This document shows positions 1 to 7,769 of a stretch of 31,659 nt of DNA, in pieces; positions within the stretch are counted from its first letter, which is position 1; each line of letters opens with the position of its first letter. A program made the translations under genes and the position numbers. The stretch is taken from contig UQNC01000023.1 of the NCBI GenBank assembly GCA_900542175.1, forward strand, positions 1 to 31,659. The letters are read 5' to 3'. Source of the stretch: an uncultured Collinsella sp. (GTDB taxonomy: Bacteria; Actinomycetota; Coriobacteriia; Coriobacteriales; Coriobacteriaceae). Below the pieces are notes generated by a model that had not been told where the DNA came from, ran no database searches, and worked only from the letters and a program-made list of their open reading frames with translations.

Positions 1-15
1 AGAGAGGAAACTACC

Positions 16-201
16 ATGGCTCATCCCGTAATTGATGCCGACGAGTGCATCGCTTGTGGCGTTTGCGTCGACTCCTGCCCCGCTGGCGTTCTGGAGCTCC
101 AGGACGTCGCCACCGTCGCTGACGAGGACTCCTGCGTCGCCTGTGGCGCTTGCCAGGACGCTTGCCCCGCTGGCGCGATCACCGAGATCGTCGAGGAGTA
201 A
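16..201 (+). CDS. 2[4Fe-4S] ferredoxin
   Basis: A 61-residue soluble electron carrier. Two clostridial-type cluster motifs are visible, CIACGVCVDSCP in the first half and CVACGACQDACP in the second, giving eight cysteines for two [4Fe-4S] clusters. The size and the near-symmetrical halves fit the bacterial 8Fe ferredoxin family, which passes low-potential electrons between oxidoreductases in anaerobes. The start is supported by GAGAGGAAA a few bases upstream. The gene stands alone before a strong hairpin terminator, so it is probably the last or only gene of its transcript; the promoter lies at or beyond the window edge. The redox partner cannot be told from the context. Confidence 0.95.
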   Translation: MAHPVIDADECIACGVCVDSCPAGVLELQDVATVADEDSCVACGACQDACPAGAITEIVEE

Positions 202-240
202 CAACTCCCGCACTTGCACACTCAAAAGTACACCGTGCAC

Positions 241-280
241 AAAAAGGAGGCCTCCGCATCGCCGCGGAGGCCTCCTTTTG
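241..280. terminator. Bidirectional intrinsic terminator
   Basis: A perfect 12-bp stem (246-257 paired with 264-275) with a 6-nt loop has AAAAA on its left and TTTT on its right, so it can end transcripts in both directions. It lies between the converging ends of the ferredoxin gene and niaR. Confidence 0.85.
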
Positions 281-292
281 CATTCGTCGTTA

Positions 293-838
293 CTAGGACA
301 GGTCGTCCTCGTAGGGCATTAAATCGGCAAGGTAGCCCTTCTCCTTGAGCATGGCCTCGATCTCGTCGAGGGTCTGCTCGTCTTCCGCGGCGATGTGATG
401 GAAGTGGTAGCCGCTGGTCACCGTCAGCAGCGGGAAGCTCTTGCCGCTGGCGATGCCCTCTAGGTAGCGCTCGACATCGCGGCGGTTGCGGATGTCCAGG
501 TCGGCCGTGATCTTGCCGTACACACGATGGTTGACGATCACGTTGAGCACGGCGCCACCCGCGTCGACGATACTCGTAAGCTCGTCGCCCGCCTGCTCCA
601 CGCTGTGGCGCACCTTAACAAGACGCGTGGGCACGGCGGGGCTACTCGCAGCTTCCTGCAGCACGTAGCCGCGGTTGGTCGCCACGATATCGTGCCCATC
701 GGCACGCAACAGGGCAATATCCTGAACCACGACCTGACGGCTCACGCCAACCTCGCGGGCAAGTGCGCTGCCCGAAACGGGCTCCTTGGCTCCTTCGAGC
801 ACGCCCATGATGGCACGGCGACGCTCGCGGGCGTTCAT
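293..838 (-). CDS. niaR: NiaR-type NAD biosynthesis repressor (HTH + 3H domain)
   Basis: A 181-residue regulator with an N-terminal HTH_11 winged helix (about residues 5-60) and a C-terminal 3H domain. Family members bind nicotinic acid or nicotinamide and repress niacin/NAD genes. The putative metal ligands fit the family: His78, Glu86, and His145 and His147 in GYHFHH. It is the last gene of the nadABC operon; its ATG shares one base with the nadC stop (TAATG), so it is translationally coupled and co-transcribed with its presumed targets. This implies autoregulation through the palindrome at 4201-4244. Family assignment is firm; ligand and operator are inferred from the family and position. 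Confidence 0.9.
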   Translation of the reverse strand: MNARERRRAIMGVLEGAKEPVSGSALAREVGVSRQVVVQDIALLRADGHDIVATNRGYVLQEAASSPAVPTRLVKVRHSVEQAGDELTSIVDAGGAVLNVIVNHRVYGKITADLDIRNRRDVERYLEGIASGKSFPLLTVTSGYHFHHIAAEDEQTLDEIEAMLKEKGYLADLMPYEDDLS

Positions 839-1698
839 TATTTACCGTCCAGCAGACGCAGGTGCTTAAGCGAGAGGTCGAGGATCGGCGCGGAGTGCGT
901 CAGGGCGCCCGAGCTAATGTAGTCGACGCCCAGATCAGCCAGGGCGCGGATATTGCTGGCATCCACATTGCCCGAACACTCGGTCTTGGCACGACCGGCG
1001 ATAAGCTCAATCGCGGCGGCCATGTCGTCATGGGTCATGTTGTCGAACATGATAATGTCAGCACCGGCCTCCACGGCCTCGCGTACCATGTCCAGGTTCT
1101 CGCACTCAATCTCGACCGTCGTGGTAAACGACGCGTGGGCGCGCGCCATCTCGATCGCGCGCGTCACGCCACCGGCGGCATCGATGTGGTTGTCCTTGAG
1201 CATGACGGCTGTCGACAGGTTGTAGCGATGGTTGCTGCCGCCGCCGATCTCAACCGCCGCCTTCTCGAAAACGCGCATGCCCGGCGTGGTCTTGCGTGTG
1301 TCGACAAGCACGGTCTTGGTACCCTCGAGCGCCGCTGCCATTCTGTGCGTATAGGTAGCGATACCGCTCATGCGCTGCAGGTAGTTGAGCGCCACGCGCT
1401 CGCCCGAAAGCAGCACGCGCGCATCGCCGCGCACCTGGCCCACGTGGTCGCCGGCGTGCACCTCGTCACCGTCGGCAACATCAAACAGCACCGAGCTCTG
1501 CGAATCCAGCAGCTCAAAGGTGCGGGCGAACACATCCAAGCCCGCGATGATGCCATCGGCCTTGGCGATGAGCTCCACCGTGGCGGGGCGCGCCGTGGGG
1601 CACACGCTCGCCGTGCTCACGTCCTCAAACGTAATGTCCTCGCGTAGAGCCTGCAGAATCAGATCATCGACGACGAGCTTCATGGTAATGGGATTCAT
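838..1698 (-). CDS. nadC: Quinolinate phosphoribosyltransferase (nicotinate-nucleotide pyrophosphorylase, carboxylating)
   Basis: 286 residues, normal length. It converts quinolinate plus PRPP to nicotinate mononucleotide, CO2 and PPi, the entry into the shared NAD pathway. Family hallmarks are visible: RKTTPGMR, the nearby EIGGGSNHRYNL and MLKDNHI, then IECEN, IIMFDNM, and the C-terminal SGNVDASNI and YISSGALTHS. The ATG at 1698 follows GGAGGAG located inside the end of nadB, with 3 bp between the nadB stop and this start; an internal ATG five codons in lacks a comparable site. It sits between nadB and niaR in one operon. Confidence 0.97.
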   Translation of the reverse strand: MNPITMKLVVDDLILQALREDITFEDVSTASVCPTARPATVELIAKADGIIAGLDVFARTFELLDSQSSVLFDVADGDEVHAGDHVGQVRGDARVLLSGERVALNYLQRMSGIATYTHRMAAALEGTKTVLVDTRKTTPGMRVFEKAAVEIGGGSNHRYNLSTAVMLKDNHIDAAGGVTRAIEMARAHASFTTTVEIECENLDMVREAVEAGADIIMFDNMTHDDMAAAIELIAGRAKTECSGNVDASNIRALADLGVDYISSGALTHSAPILDLSLKHLRLLDGK

Positions 1699-1701
1699 GG
1701 T

Positions 1702-3078
1702 CTACTCCTCCACGGCCTGCGTGCCGGCGGCACGGGCCAAATCATCGATTGCCAGGGAGTCGGCGCTCAGGGCGCGATGACGCCCGTCGAGCGCGGGCTC
1801 GCCCGCCTGCTCCACGGCAAGCGACTCGCCGGTGCGCATGCACCACGCGGCGCGACGACCCCAGACCAGCGCCTCGAGCAGGCTGTTTGATGCAAGGCGA
1901 TTCTTGCCGTGAACGCCGTTGCAGGCCGTCTCACCGGCTGCGTAGAGCTCGGGCATCGAGGTGCGGCCGTCCTTGTCGACCCACACGCCGCCCATAAAGT
2001 AGTGCTGCGTAGGCGTAACGGGGATGGGCTCGTCCAAGATGTCGCGGCCGTCCTCCAAGCAGCGTGCGCGAATGTTGGCAAAGTGCCCGGTCACTACATC
2101 GCGCTCGACGGGGGCAAAGCTCAGCCACTCGTGCTCAGTACCGTCCTGCTTCATCTGCTCGCGAATAGCGGCAGCGACCACATCGCGCGGCTGAAGCTCG
2201 TCGGTAAAGCGCTCACCGGCGGCGTTGAGCAAAATCGCGCCCTCGCCGCGGCAGCTCTCGCTGATCAGGAAGGTGCGGCCTGGCTGCGGCGAGAACAGTC
2301 CCGTGGGGTGGATCTGCACGTAGTCCAGGTGCTCCATCTTAATGCCATGCTCCTGAGCGATGTAGCAGGCATCGCCCGTGAGCTGCGGATAGTTGGTCGA
2401 GTGGTCGTATACGCCGCCGATGCCGCCCGTCGCCCACAGCGTGTGGCGGGCATGGATCTTAAACGGCTCGCCGGCATGCGCGCCCTCGGCGGCATTTACC
2501 AGCTCGTCGGCGGGACGAACCGAGTTGTCCTCGTCCACGGGAACGGCGACGACACCGGCACACACCGTGGCGCCGTCACGCTCGCTCGTCAGGATGTCGG
2601 TCATGGCCACGTGCTCCAAAATCTGCACGTTATCCAGTTTGCGAACGGCCTGGAGCAGCTTGGTCGTAATCTCCTTACCCGTAATATCGGCATGGAAGGC
2701 GATGCGCGGGCGGCTGTGCGCGCCCTCGCGGGTAAAGTCGAGGCTGCCGTCGGCCTTGCGCTCAAAGTCCACGCCCATGGCCAGCAGGTCGTTGATGACC
2801 GAGCGGCTCGAGCGGATCATGATGTCGACGCTCTCGCGGCGGTTCTCGTAATGGCCGGCGCGCATGGTGTCCTCAAAGAAGGCATCGTAGTCAGAACCCT
2901 CGGGCAGTACGCAGATGCCGCCCTGCGCGAGCATCGAGTCGCACTCGTCGACCGCGCCCTTGGAGAGCATGATCACGCGCGTGCTCGTCGGCAGATTGAG
3001 AGCCGCATACAGGCCTGCCACGCCGCAACCGGCAATGACGACGTCGCACTCCATATCGGGGTATTGTTTGGTTTCCAC
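1702..3078 (-). CDS. nadB: L-aspartate oxidase, short form
   Basis: 458 residues. It oxidises L-aspartate to iminoaspartate using FAD, with fumarate or O2 as acceptor, the first step of de novo NAD synthesis. The N-terminal FAD motif is GCGVAGLYAA, and the succinate dehydrogenase/NadB core motifs HSRPRIAFHAD, YVQIHPTGL, ESCRGEGAILLN, TQHYFMGGVWV and NRLASNSLLEALVWG are all present. The start is GTG at 3078, preceded by AGAGGA at good spacing. Family members of the E. coli type have about 540 residues; here only about 55 residues follow the NRLASNSLLEAL motif, so most of the C-terminal helical domain is missing. The catalytic and FAD parts look complete. The spacing to nadA is 55 bp. Confidence 0.95.
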   Translation of the reverse strand: METKQYPDMECDVVIAGCGVAGLYAALNLPTSTRVIMLSKGAVDECDSMLAQGGICVLPEGSDYDAFFEDTMRAGHYENRRESVDIMIRSSRSVINDLLAMGVDFERKADGSLDFTREGAHSRPRIAFHADITGKEITTKLLQAVRKLDNVQILEHVAMTDILTSERDGATVCAGVVAVPVDEDNSVRPADELVNAAEGAHAGEPFKIHARHTLWATGGIGGVYDHSTNYPQLTGDACYIAQEHGIKMEHLDYVQIHPTGLFSPQPGRTFLISESCRGEGAILLNAAGERFTDELQPRDVVAAAIREQMKQDGTEHEWLSFAPVERDVVTGHFANIRARCLEDGRDILDEPIPVTPTQHYFMGGVWVDKDGRTSMPELYAAGETACNGVHGKNRLASNSLLEALVWGRRAAWCMRTGESLAVEQAGEPALDGRHRALSADSLAIDDLARAAGTQAVEE

Positions 3079-3133
3079 AGGAATCCTCTCCCTTGTAATG
3101 TGGCATAAGGGATGCCCCTCATGTCACATTGGC

Positions 3134-4159
3134 TTAGCGCGCCGCGTACTCAAGCATGCGGTCGAGCGTGAGCTTGGCCTGGTCGGCGGCCTCGTCCGAC
3201 ACGCCGATCTGCACCTCGCCCTCGCCCGTCTCCAGGCAGCGCACGAGCTTTTCGAGCGTGATGAGATCCATGTTGACGCAGGTGGGCTGCACCGCAGGGA
3301 AGTAGAACTTCTTGCCGGTACCCTGGCAGCGGCGCTCGAGCTCGTAGAGCACGCCGCGGACCGTCACGATAATGAACTCGCTCGCATCCGACTCCTCGGC
3401 GTATTTGATGATGCCGGCGGTAGAGCCGATGTAGTCGGCCTCAGCCAGGACGTCGGCCTTGCACTCAGGATGCGCCAGCACGAGCGCGTCGGGGTGGGCC
3501 TCCGTCGTGTCGACAATCTGCTCGACGGTGATGATGTGATGGCGCGGGCAGTAACCGTTGTTGAGGATGACGTGCTTTTGCGGCACCTGCTCGGCTACGA
3601 AGCGGCCCAGGTTCTGGTCGGGAATGAACAAGATGTGCTGCTGCGGCAGCTCGGAGACGATCTTGACGGCGTTTGAGCTGGTAACGCACACGTCACTCCA
3701 GCTCTTGATCTCGACCGTGGAGTTGACGTAGCAGACCACGGCCAGGTCGTCGCCGTACTCGGCGCGCGCCGCGTCGACCGTCTCGCGCTTGACCATATGA
3801 GCCATGGGGCAGTCCGCGCCCGGCTCGGGCAGCAGCACGGTCTTGGTGGGGTTGAGCAGCTTGGCGCTCTCGCCCATAAACTCCACGCCGCACAGCACGA
3901 TGGTCTGCTGCGGCAGGCTCTTGGCGAGCTTAGCCAGGTAGAAGCTGTCGCCGACGTAATCGGCCACAGCCTGGACCTCGGGCGCCACGTAATAGTGCGC
4001 CAGGATCACCGCGTCGCGCTGGGTTTTAAGTTGCTGAATGGCCTCGACGAGCTCTGCGGGCACCAATGCCGCGCGCTCCGTTGCCGTCGTTGCCGATGCC
4101 AGGCCGGCCGCGATATCGCGTGCAAGCTCCGACGCATCCATGTTCGCGCTCTGTGCCAT
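3134..4159 (-). CDS. nadA: Quinolinate synthase A
   Basis: 341 residues. It condenses iminoaspartate with dihydroxyacetone phosphate to quinolinate and uses an oxygen-sensitive [4Fe-4S] cluster. The three cluster cysteines are placed as in B. subtilis-type NadA: Cys90 (LCGVEFMGES), Cys204 (NNGYCPRHH) and Cys294 (VQPTCVNMD). Other motifs are AHYYVAPEVQ, VCYVNSTVEIK and CVTSSNAVKI. The frame is open to a TTG one codon upstream, but the ATG at 4159 is preferred because GAGGGG lies 5 nt before it. It is the first gene of the nadABC-niaR operon, behind a strong promoter/operator. Confidence 0.97.
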   Translation of the reverse strand: MAQSANMDASELARDIAAGLASATTATERAALVPAELVEAIQQLKTQRDAVILAHYYVAPEVQAVADYVGDSFYLAKLAKSLPQQTIVLCGVEFMGESAKLLNPTKTVLLPEPGADCPMAHMVKRETVDAARAEYGDDLAVVCYVNSTVEIKSWSDVCVTSSNAVKIVSELPQQHILFIPDQNLGRFVAEQVPQKHVILNNGYCPRHHIITVEQIVDTTEAHPDALVLAHPECKADVLAEADYIGSTAGIIKYAEESDASEFIIVTVRGVLYELERRCQGTGKKFYFPAVQPTCVNMDLITLEKLVRCLETGEGEVQIGVSDEAADQAKLTLDRMLEYAAR

Positions 4160-4194
4160 CAAGGCCCCTCTCTTTTAGCGAATCTTGGGGCTTT

Positions 4195-4223
4195 AGTATG
4201 ACACCTAGGTTTACAGCTGACAA
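4195..4223 (-). promoter_or_regulatory. Promoter of the nadABC-niaR operon
   Basis: On the minus strand a -35 TTGTCA (4218-4223) and a -10 CATACT (4195-4200) are separated by exactly 17 bp, about 36 bp ahead of the nadA ATG. The whole -35 and spacer are inside the inverted repeat at 4201-4244, so a bound repressor would block RNA polymerase. Confidence 0.75.
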
Positions 4224-4244
4224 GACAGCTGTAAACCTAGGTGT
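4201..4244. promoter_or_regulatory. Probable NiaR operator: perfect 19-bp inverted repeat
   Basis: Arms 4201-4219 and 4226-4244 are perfect reverse complements separated by 6 bp. Each arm itself contains two small palindromes, ACCTAGGT and CAGCTG. The repeat covers the -35 of the nadA promoter. Position and symmetry suggest it is the binding site of the operon's own niaR product; I could not compare it with known NiaR sites. It has no T-tract on either side, which argues against a terminator. Confidence 0.7.
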
Positions 4245-4451
4245 AAAGTTGAAATAAAGATTCAATCATGCGGCAGGTCCATTTTCGAACTGGCAAGCTG
4301 AGGATAGCCGGGCTCTCGATAGCGCAGGAGGCATCTTTCGCCACCGCAATACCGCTCGGCGCGAGTTGCGCACCGTGAGGCACGAACGGGCGCTCCCCCG
4401 CGAGTGGTCCGCGCCCAATGTGGCAAAATCGAACTACTAAGGGGGCTCAGA

Positions 4452-5174
4452 ATGCTCAAGATTATTGCCTGCGACGATGACGTCGCTTTTCTAGATAGAC
4501 TGCACCGGATGATCGACCGTTGGTCGATCGAGACGGGCACGGCGGTCGATGTTGCGCTCGTTACGCGCGGCGAGGACCTGCTGGCGCGCCATGCCGCGTC
4601 GCGCGCCGACATCATCCTGCTCGACATGATCATGCCGCTCGTCAACGGCATGGACACCGCACGCGAATTGCGCCAGGCCGACACCGCCGTGCGCCTGGTG
4701 TTCCTCACCTCGTCGCCCGAGTTTGCACTGGAGTCCTACGAGGTCCGCGCCTTCGACTATCTGCTCAAGCCCGTGACTTACGAACGCCTGGCGCAGTTAC
4801 TCGACGAACTTTCGAGCATGCGCCCGGCGGCAACCGACGAGCTCGTGATCAAAACGTCCTTTGGCTACCACGCCCTGCGCCTGTCCGACATCGAATATGC
4901 CGAGGCGCGCAACAAGCACGTGGTCTTCCACCTGCGCGACGGACGCGATATCGAGGCACTCGAGTCGTTCCGCAGCGTCGAGGACCGTTTGGTGCAAAAT
5001 GCCACCTTCTTTAAATGCCACCGTAGCCACCAGGTCAACTTGCGCAACATCGACCACTTCGATCGCACGGACATCGTCATGCGCTCCGGCGCGTGCATTC
5101 CGCTGTCGCGCAGCAGCAAGCAGGGGTTCCAAGACGCCTACTTTGCGGTGCGCTTCGAGGGCGGGAGACGCTGA
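4452..5174 (+). CDS. LytTR-family response regulator
   Basis: 240 residues. The receiver domain (about 1-120) has the acidic pocket at residues 8-10, phospho-acceptor Asp58 in IILLDMIMP, Thr86 and Lys106 (LLKPV). The C-terminal LytTR DNA-binding domain (about 128-235) contains IEYAEARNKHVVFH and FFKCHRSHQVNL. LytTR regulators usually control peptide quorum sensing, bacteriocins or virulence-type exported products. The frame is open further upstream, but the ATG at 4452 follows AAGGGGG and gives the canonical receiver N-terminus. Its stop overlaps the start of the downstream kinase (TGATG), so the pair is one operon. No AgrD-like precursor or AgrB is adjacent, so the signal and targets are unknown. 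Confidence 0.93.
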   Translation: MLKIIACDDDVAFLDRLHRMIDRWSIETGTAVDVALVTRGEDLLARHAASRADIILLDMIMPLVNGMDTARELRQADTAVRLVFLTSSPEFALESYEVRAFDYLLKPVTYERLAQLLDELSSMRPAATDELVIKTSFGYHALRLSDIEYAEARNKHVVFHLRDGRDIEALESFRSVEDRLVQNATFFKCHRSHQVNLRNIDHFDRTDIVMRSGACIPLSRSSKQGFQDAYFAVRFEGGRR

Positions 5175-6451
5175 TGATCTCCTCGGTCGAAATGGTCCTT
5201 TGGGCAATCCACCACGCCACAACGCTACTCTTTGGCGTCTTTGCCTCGGCGGCGCTATGCGGTATCGAAATCAATCGACGCCATGCACTCGAGTTGGTGG
5301 GGGTCGGAGCCGCAACCGGCGCTGCCTTTTCGATCGCCAATGTCGTTGGCGGAGAGCTTTTTGCCCGTCAGGTCTATCCGCTCGTCGTGCACCTGCCGCT
5401 TACCGTCTACCTGTGTGCGCGCTACCGTCTGAGCCCGCTGCTCGCGGCATTGGGCGTCACCAGCGCCTATCTGAGCTGTCAGTTCAGCAACTGGATGGGC
5501 ATCGCCGCCTTTGCCGCAACCGATTCGCAGATCGCGTACTATCTGGCGCGCATCGCGACCACGCTCGGCGTCTTTGCCGTCCTGCTGCATTGGGCCGGCG
5601 ACATTGGACCCCGCCTGGCGATTAAAAGCCCCACCGAGCTGGGCATCCTATTAATCCTGCCGCTCGTCTATTACGTCTTTGACTATGCCACCAACGTCTA
5701 CACCACGCTGTTCCACTCGGGCTCGGTGGCGACGGTTGAGCTTTTGGCATTTGCGCTCTGTGCCTTCTATCTTATGTTTCTTGCCGTTTACCTGCGCGAA
5801 TACGAAGAAAAGGAAACCGCCGAGCGAGAGCGTTGGATGCTCGAAACCCGCGACAGCGCCGCCATCAAAGAGCTCGAGGCTTGGCGTCAATCTGGGCGCG
5901 AGCTGTCGATTCTTCGCCACGATATGCGCCACTTCCTACGCGGCCTGGCGGCTTTAATTGAGGAGGGCCACACCGACGAGGCGCTCAAACGCATCGACGA
6001 ACTCTGCGAAGCCGGCGACCGCACCGCCGTACGCCGCTTCTGCGCCAACGAGACCGTAAACATCGCGCTTTCGTCATTCAACTCAGATATCAATAGAAAC
6101 GGCATTACCGCCAACCTGCGCGCCGCCGTACCCGAAACCGTCCACGTAGGTGACGCCGACCTGTTTAGCGTGCTCTCAAATGCCTTGGAAAACGCTATCA
6201 CCGCCGCAAGCGCCGCACCCCAAGGAAAGCGATTCGTCGACCTTGACCTGCGACTTGAGGACGGCCAGCTGTTGCTGTTAGTTTCCAACACGTTTGACCG
6301 CGCGCCGCGCATGGTCGACGGCATGCCCGTGACCCGGCATGCGGGCCACGGCTTTGGAACCAAGAGCATCAAACTTGCCGTGGAGCGCATGAACGGCAAC
6401 TGCCAGTTCCGCATTAACGGCGATCGGTTTGAGCTGCGCGCTGTGATGTAG
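5174..6451 (+). CDS. AgrC-like (HPK10) sensor histidine kinase
   Basis: 425 residues. The N-terminal half (about 1-210) is a run of hydrophobic segments consistent with six or so membrane helices. A short coiled linker follows, then the phospho-acceptor region ILRHDMRHFLRG with His249, and a GHKL ATPase domain with N-box LSNALENAI and G-box GHGFGTKSI. This layout matches peptide-sensing kinases of the AgrC/ComD type. The ATG at 5174 overlaps the regulator stop by one base, supporting coupled translation and a cognate pair. A longer open frame exists upstream but would overlap the regulator by 27 codons. The ligand is not known. Confidence 0.9.
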   Translation: MISSVEMVLWAIHHATTLLFGVFASAALCGIEINRRHALELVGVGAATGAAFSIANVVGGELFARQVYPLVVHLPLTVYLCARYRLSPLLAALGVTSAYLSCQFSNWMGIAAFAATDSQIAYYLARIATTLGVFAVLLHWAGDIGPRLAIKSPTELGILLILPLVYYVFDYATNVYTTLFHSGSVATVELLAFALCAFYLMFLAVYLREYEEKETAERERWMLETRDSAAIKELEAWRQSGRELSILRHDMRHFLRGLAALIEEGHTDEALKRIDELCEAGDRTAVRRFCANETVNIALSSFNSDINRNGITANLRAAVPETVHVGDADLFSVLSNALENAITAASAAPQGKRFVDLDLRLEDGQLLLLVSNTFDRAPRMVDGMPVTRHAGHGFGTKSIKLAVERMNGNCQFRINGDRFELRAVM

Positions 6452-6515
6452 AAGTACGGCGCCGATCTCGCGGCGCGCCTCGCCCGCCAGGCAATCGCTC
6501 GCCGGTGCCGATCCG

Positions 6516-7091
6516 CTACAGTGGAGCGACCGCCGGGGTCAGCTGCTTGATGTAGGCCCACATGCGCTGCTTGGCCGCTTTGTCGGTCAGCGCCGCCTCA
6601 AAGCCATCGAGCGCGAGCACGCGGCGGCCCTGCACATGGGCGACCAGGCCGGGCTTGAGCATGGCGGTGTCGAAGTCATCAATCGCCACGAGCATATCGG
6701 CGTAGGTTTCGCGCATGACATCGGCCGCGCTGTTATCGAGCAGCAGCACCGCCTCGGGATCCAGAGCCTCAAGCGCCTCGCGGAACAGCTCGCACGGCAG
6801 AGTCTCGCCCACCGCGACCGCTCCGTCACCTGTGCCGGCGACGCTTGCCAGCACGCAAAAATCCTCGGGCGCGTAGCCGATGGCCCCAAGCGCCTTGCGC
6901 AGCGCAGCACCGTCCGGACCGGCAGCCAGCTCGCCGCCCGAACGCTCGGCCTCGTCCAAATCGCCTTTGACCAGCACGATCGGCGAGCACGCGTTACCCA
7001 CGATGCGCACGCCACGGACCGCAAGCGATGTGAGCTCCTGCTCGGCCGCCTGGGCGATGGCTTCTTTTTTCTGGCTTTGTGACGTGGACAT
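6516..7091 (-). CDS. Uncharacterised protein, degenerate uracil-DNA-glycosylase-like fold
   Basis: 191 residues; the ATG at 7091 is chosen because TTGGAGAG precedes it, while an upstream in-frame ATG has no site. I do not recognise a named family. The order of segments resembles family-4/5 uracil-DNA glycosylases: VKGDLDEAE and GPDGAALRKALGAIGY align with the motif-A loop and the FVGxAGxLLD helix, then EDFCVLAS, then LDPEAVLLLDNSAADVM, then GRRVLALDGFEAAL and AKQRMWAYIKQ where glycosylases have the HPS motif and K(R)xAW helix. The catalytic GEAPG and HPS residues and the four Fe-S cysteines are absent, so it would not be an active glycosylase. It converges on the kinase gene and is divergent from trxA. 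The fold call is an inference from pattern matching. Confidence 0.7.
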   Translation of the reverse strand: MSTSQSQKKEAIAQAAEQELTSLAVRGVRIVGNACSPIVLVKGDLDEAERSGGELAAGPDGAALRKALGAIGYAPEDFCVLASVAGTGDGAVAVGETLPCELFREALEALDPEAVLLLDNSAADVMRETYADMLVAIDDFDTAMLKPGLVAHVQGRRVLALDGFEAALTDKAAKQRMWAYIKQLTPAVAPL

Positions 7092-7119
7092 GCGCTCTCC
7101 AATCGTTTGCGTGCCCACC

Positions 7120-7125
7120 ATTATA
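7120..7125 (-). promoter_or_regulatory. Candidate -10 box for the 6516-7091 gene
   Basis: A perfect TATAAT on the minus strand 28 bp before the start codon. No good -35 is seen 16-18 bp upstream, so the assignment rests on the -10 and the position. Confidence 0.4.
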
Positions 7126-7227
7126 TAAAAGAGCTGCCCGCGAGTGGTTGCTTTGCGGGCGGCTGGGTATAAGCACGGTCGTACTGAGTTTTACGCGGCC
7201 GAGCCGCGTCGTATTATGGAGGTCACC

Positions 7228-7548
7228 ATGGCTGACATTAAGCAGATTACCCCCGAGAACTTCGATTCCATCGTTAACGACAGCCTGCCCGTGCTGGTCG
7301 ATTTTTGGGCGCCCTGGTGCGGGCCCTGCCGATCGCTCTCGCCCATCGTGGACGAGGTAGCCGATGAGCTGGCGGGCAAGCTTGCCGTTGCCAAATGCAA
7401 CGTCGACGACAACCAGGACCTGGCCATGAAGTATGGCGTCATGAGCATCCCCACGCTGATTGTGTTTAAGAACGGCGAGGAGATTGACCGCTCGGTTGGC
7501 GCTCTGCCCAAGGCGAGGCTGCAGGCGCTGCTGGAGAAGCATCTGTAA
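7228..7548 (+). CDS. trxA: Thioredoxin
   Basis: 106 residues, normal for thioredoxin. It reduces protein disulfides in the cytoplasm and is recycled by thioredoxin reductase. The active site WCGPC has Cys31 and Cys34; VDFWAPWCGPC precedes it, and the cis-proline is in SIPTL, followed by VFKNGE. The ATG at 7228 follows GGAGG; an ATG at 7216 overlaps that ribosome site and is not used. It is monocistronic, between the divergent 6516-7091 gene and a terminator at 7660-7696. No reductase gene is nearby. Confidence 0.96.
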   Translation: MADIKQITPENFDSIVNDSLPVLVDFWAPWCGPCRSLSPIVDEVADELAGKLAVAKCNVDDNQDLAMKYGVMSIPTLIVFKNGEEIDRSVGALPKARLQALLEKHL

Positions 7549-7659
7549 TACGCTTGTTACTTGCCCGCCGTCCATGAGCGGTTTTGCACCGCTCGCCGGA
7601 CTGCCGGGTGCGGCGCGTGCGACCATGGATAGTATGGTAGTTACAAACAGCCCCCAGTG

Positions 7660-7696
7660 AACGGGTGCGAGTCGCACAGACTCGCACCCGTTTTCT
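7660..7696 (+). terminator. Intrinsic terminator after trxA
   Basis: A 13-14-bp perfect stem (7660-7673 with 7679-7692) with a 5-nt loop GCACA is followed by TTTTCTT. It separates trxA from the nickel/hydrogenase block. Confidence 0.8.
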
Positions 7697-7769
7697 TATG
7701 CAGCGGCGCGCAGAGCGGGCGTAGTAAAATCTGAATCACTGGATTACCGTCCACACAAGGAGATTTCCC

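Noticed and set aside
862..1647. Long open frame on the plus strand across nadC, and a similar one of 399 codons across nadB (1909-3108)
   Set aside because: Both are antisense shadows of well-recognised genes in high-G+C DNA; the products show no domain and no ribosome site.
4245..4451. AgrD-like signal peptide gene before the LytTR/AgrC-like pair
   Set aside because: No short frame with a ribosome site, hydrophobic leader and Cys-containing core was found here or after the kinase gene.
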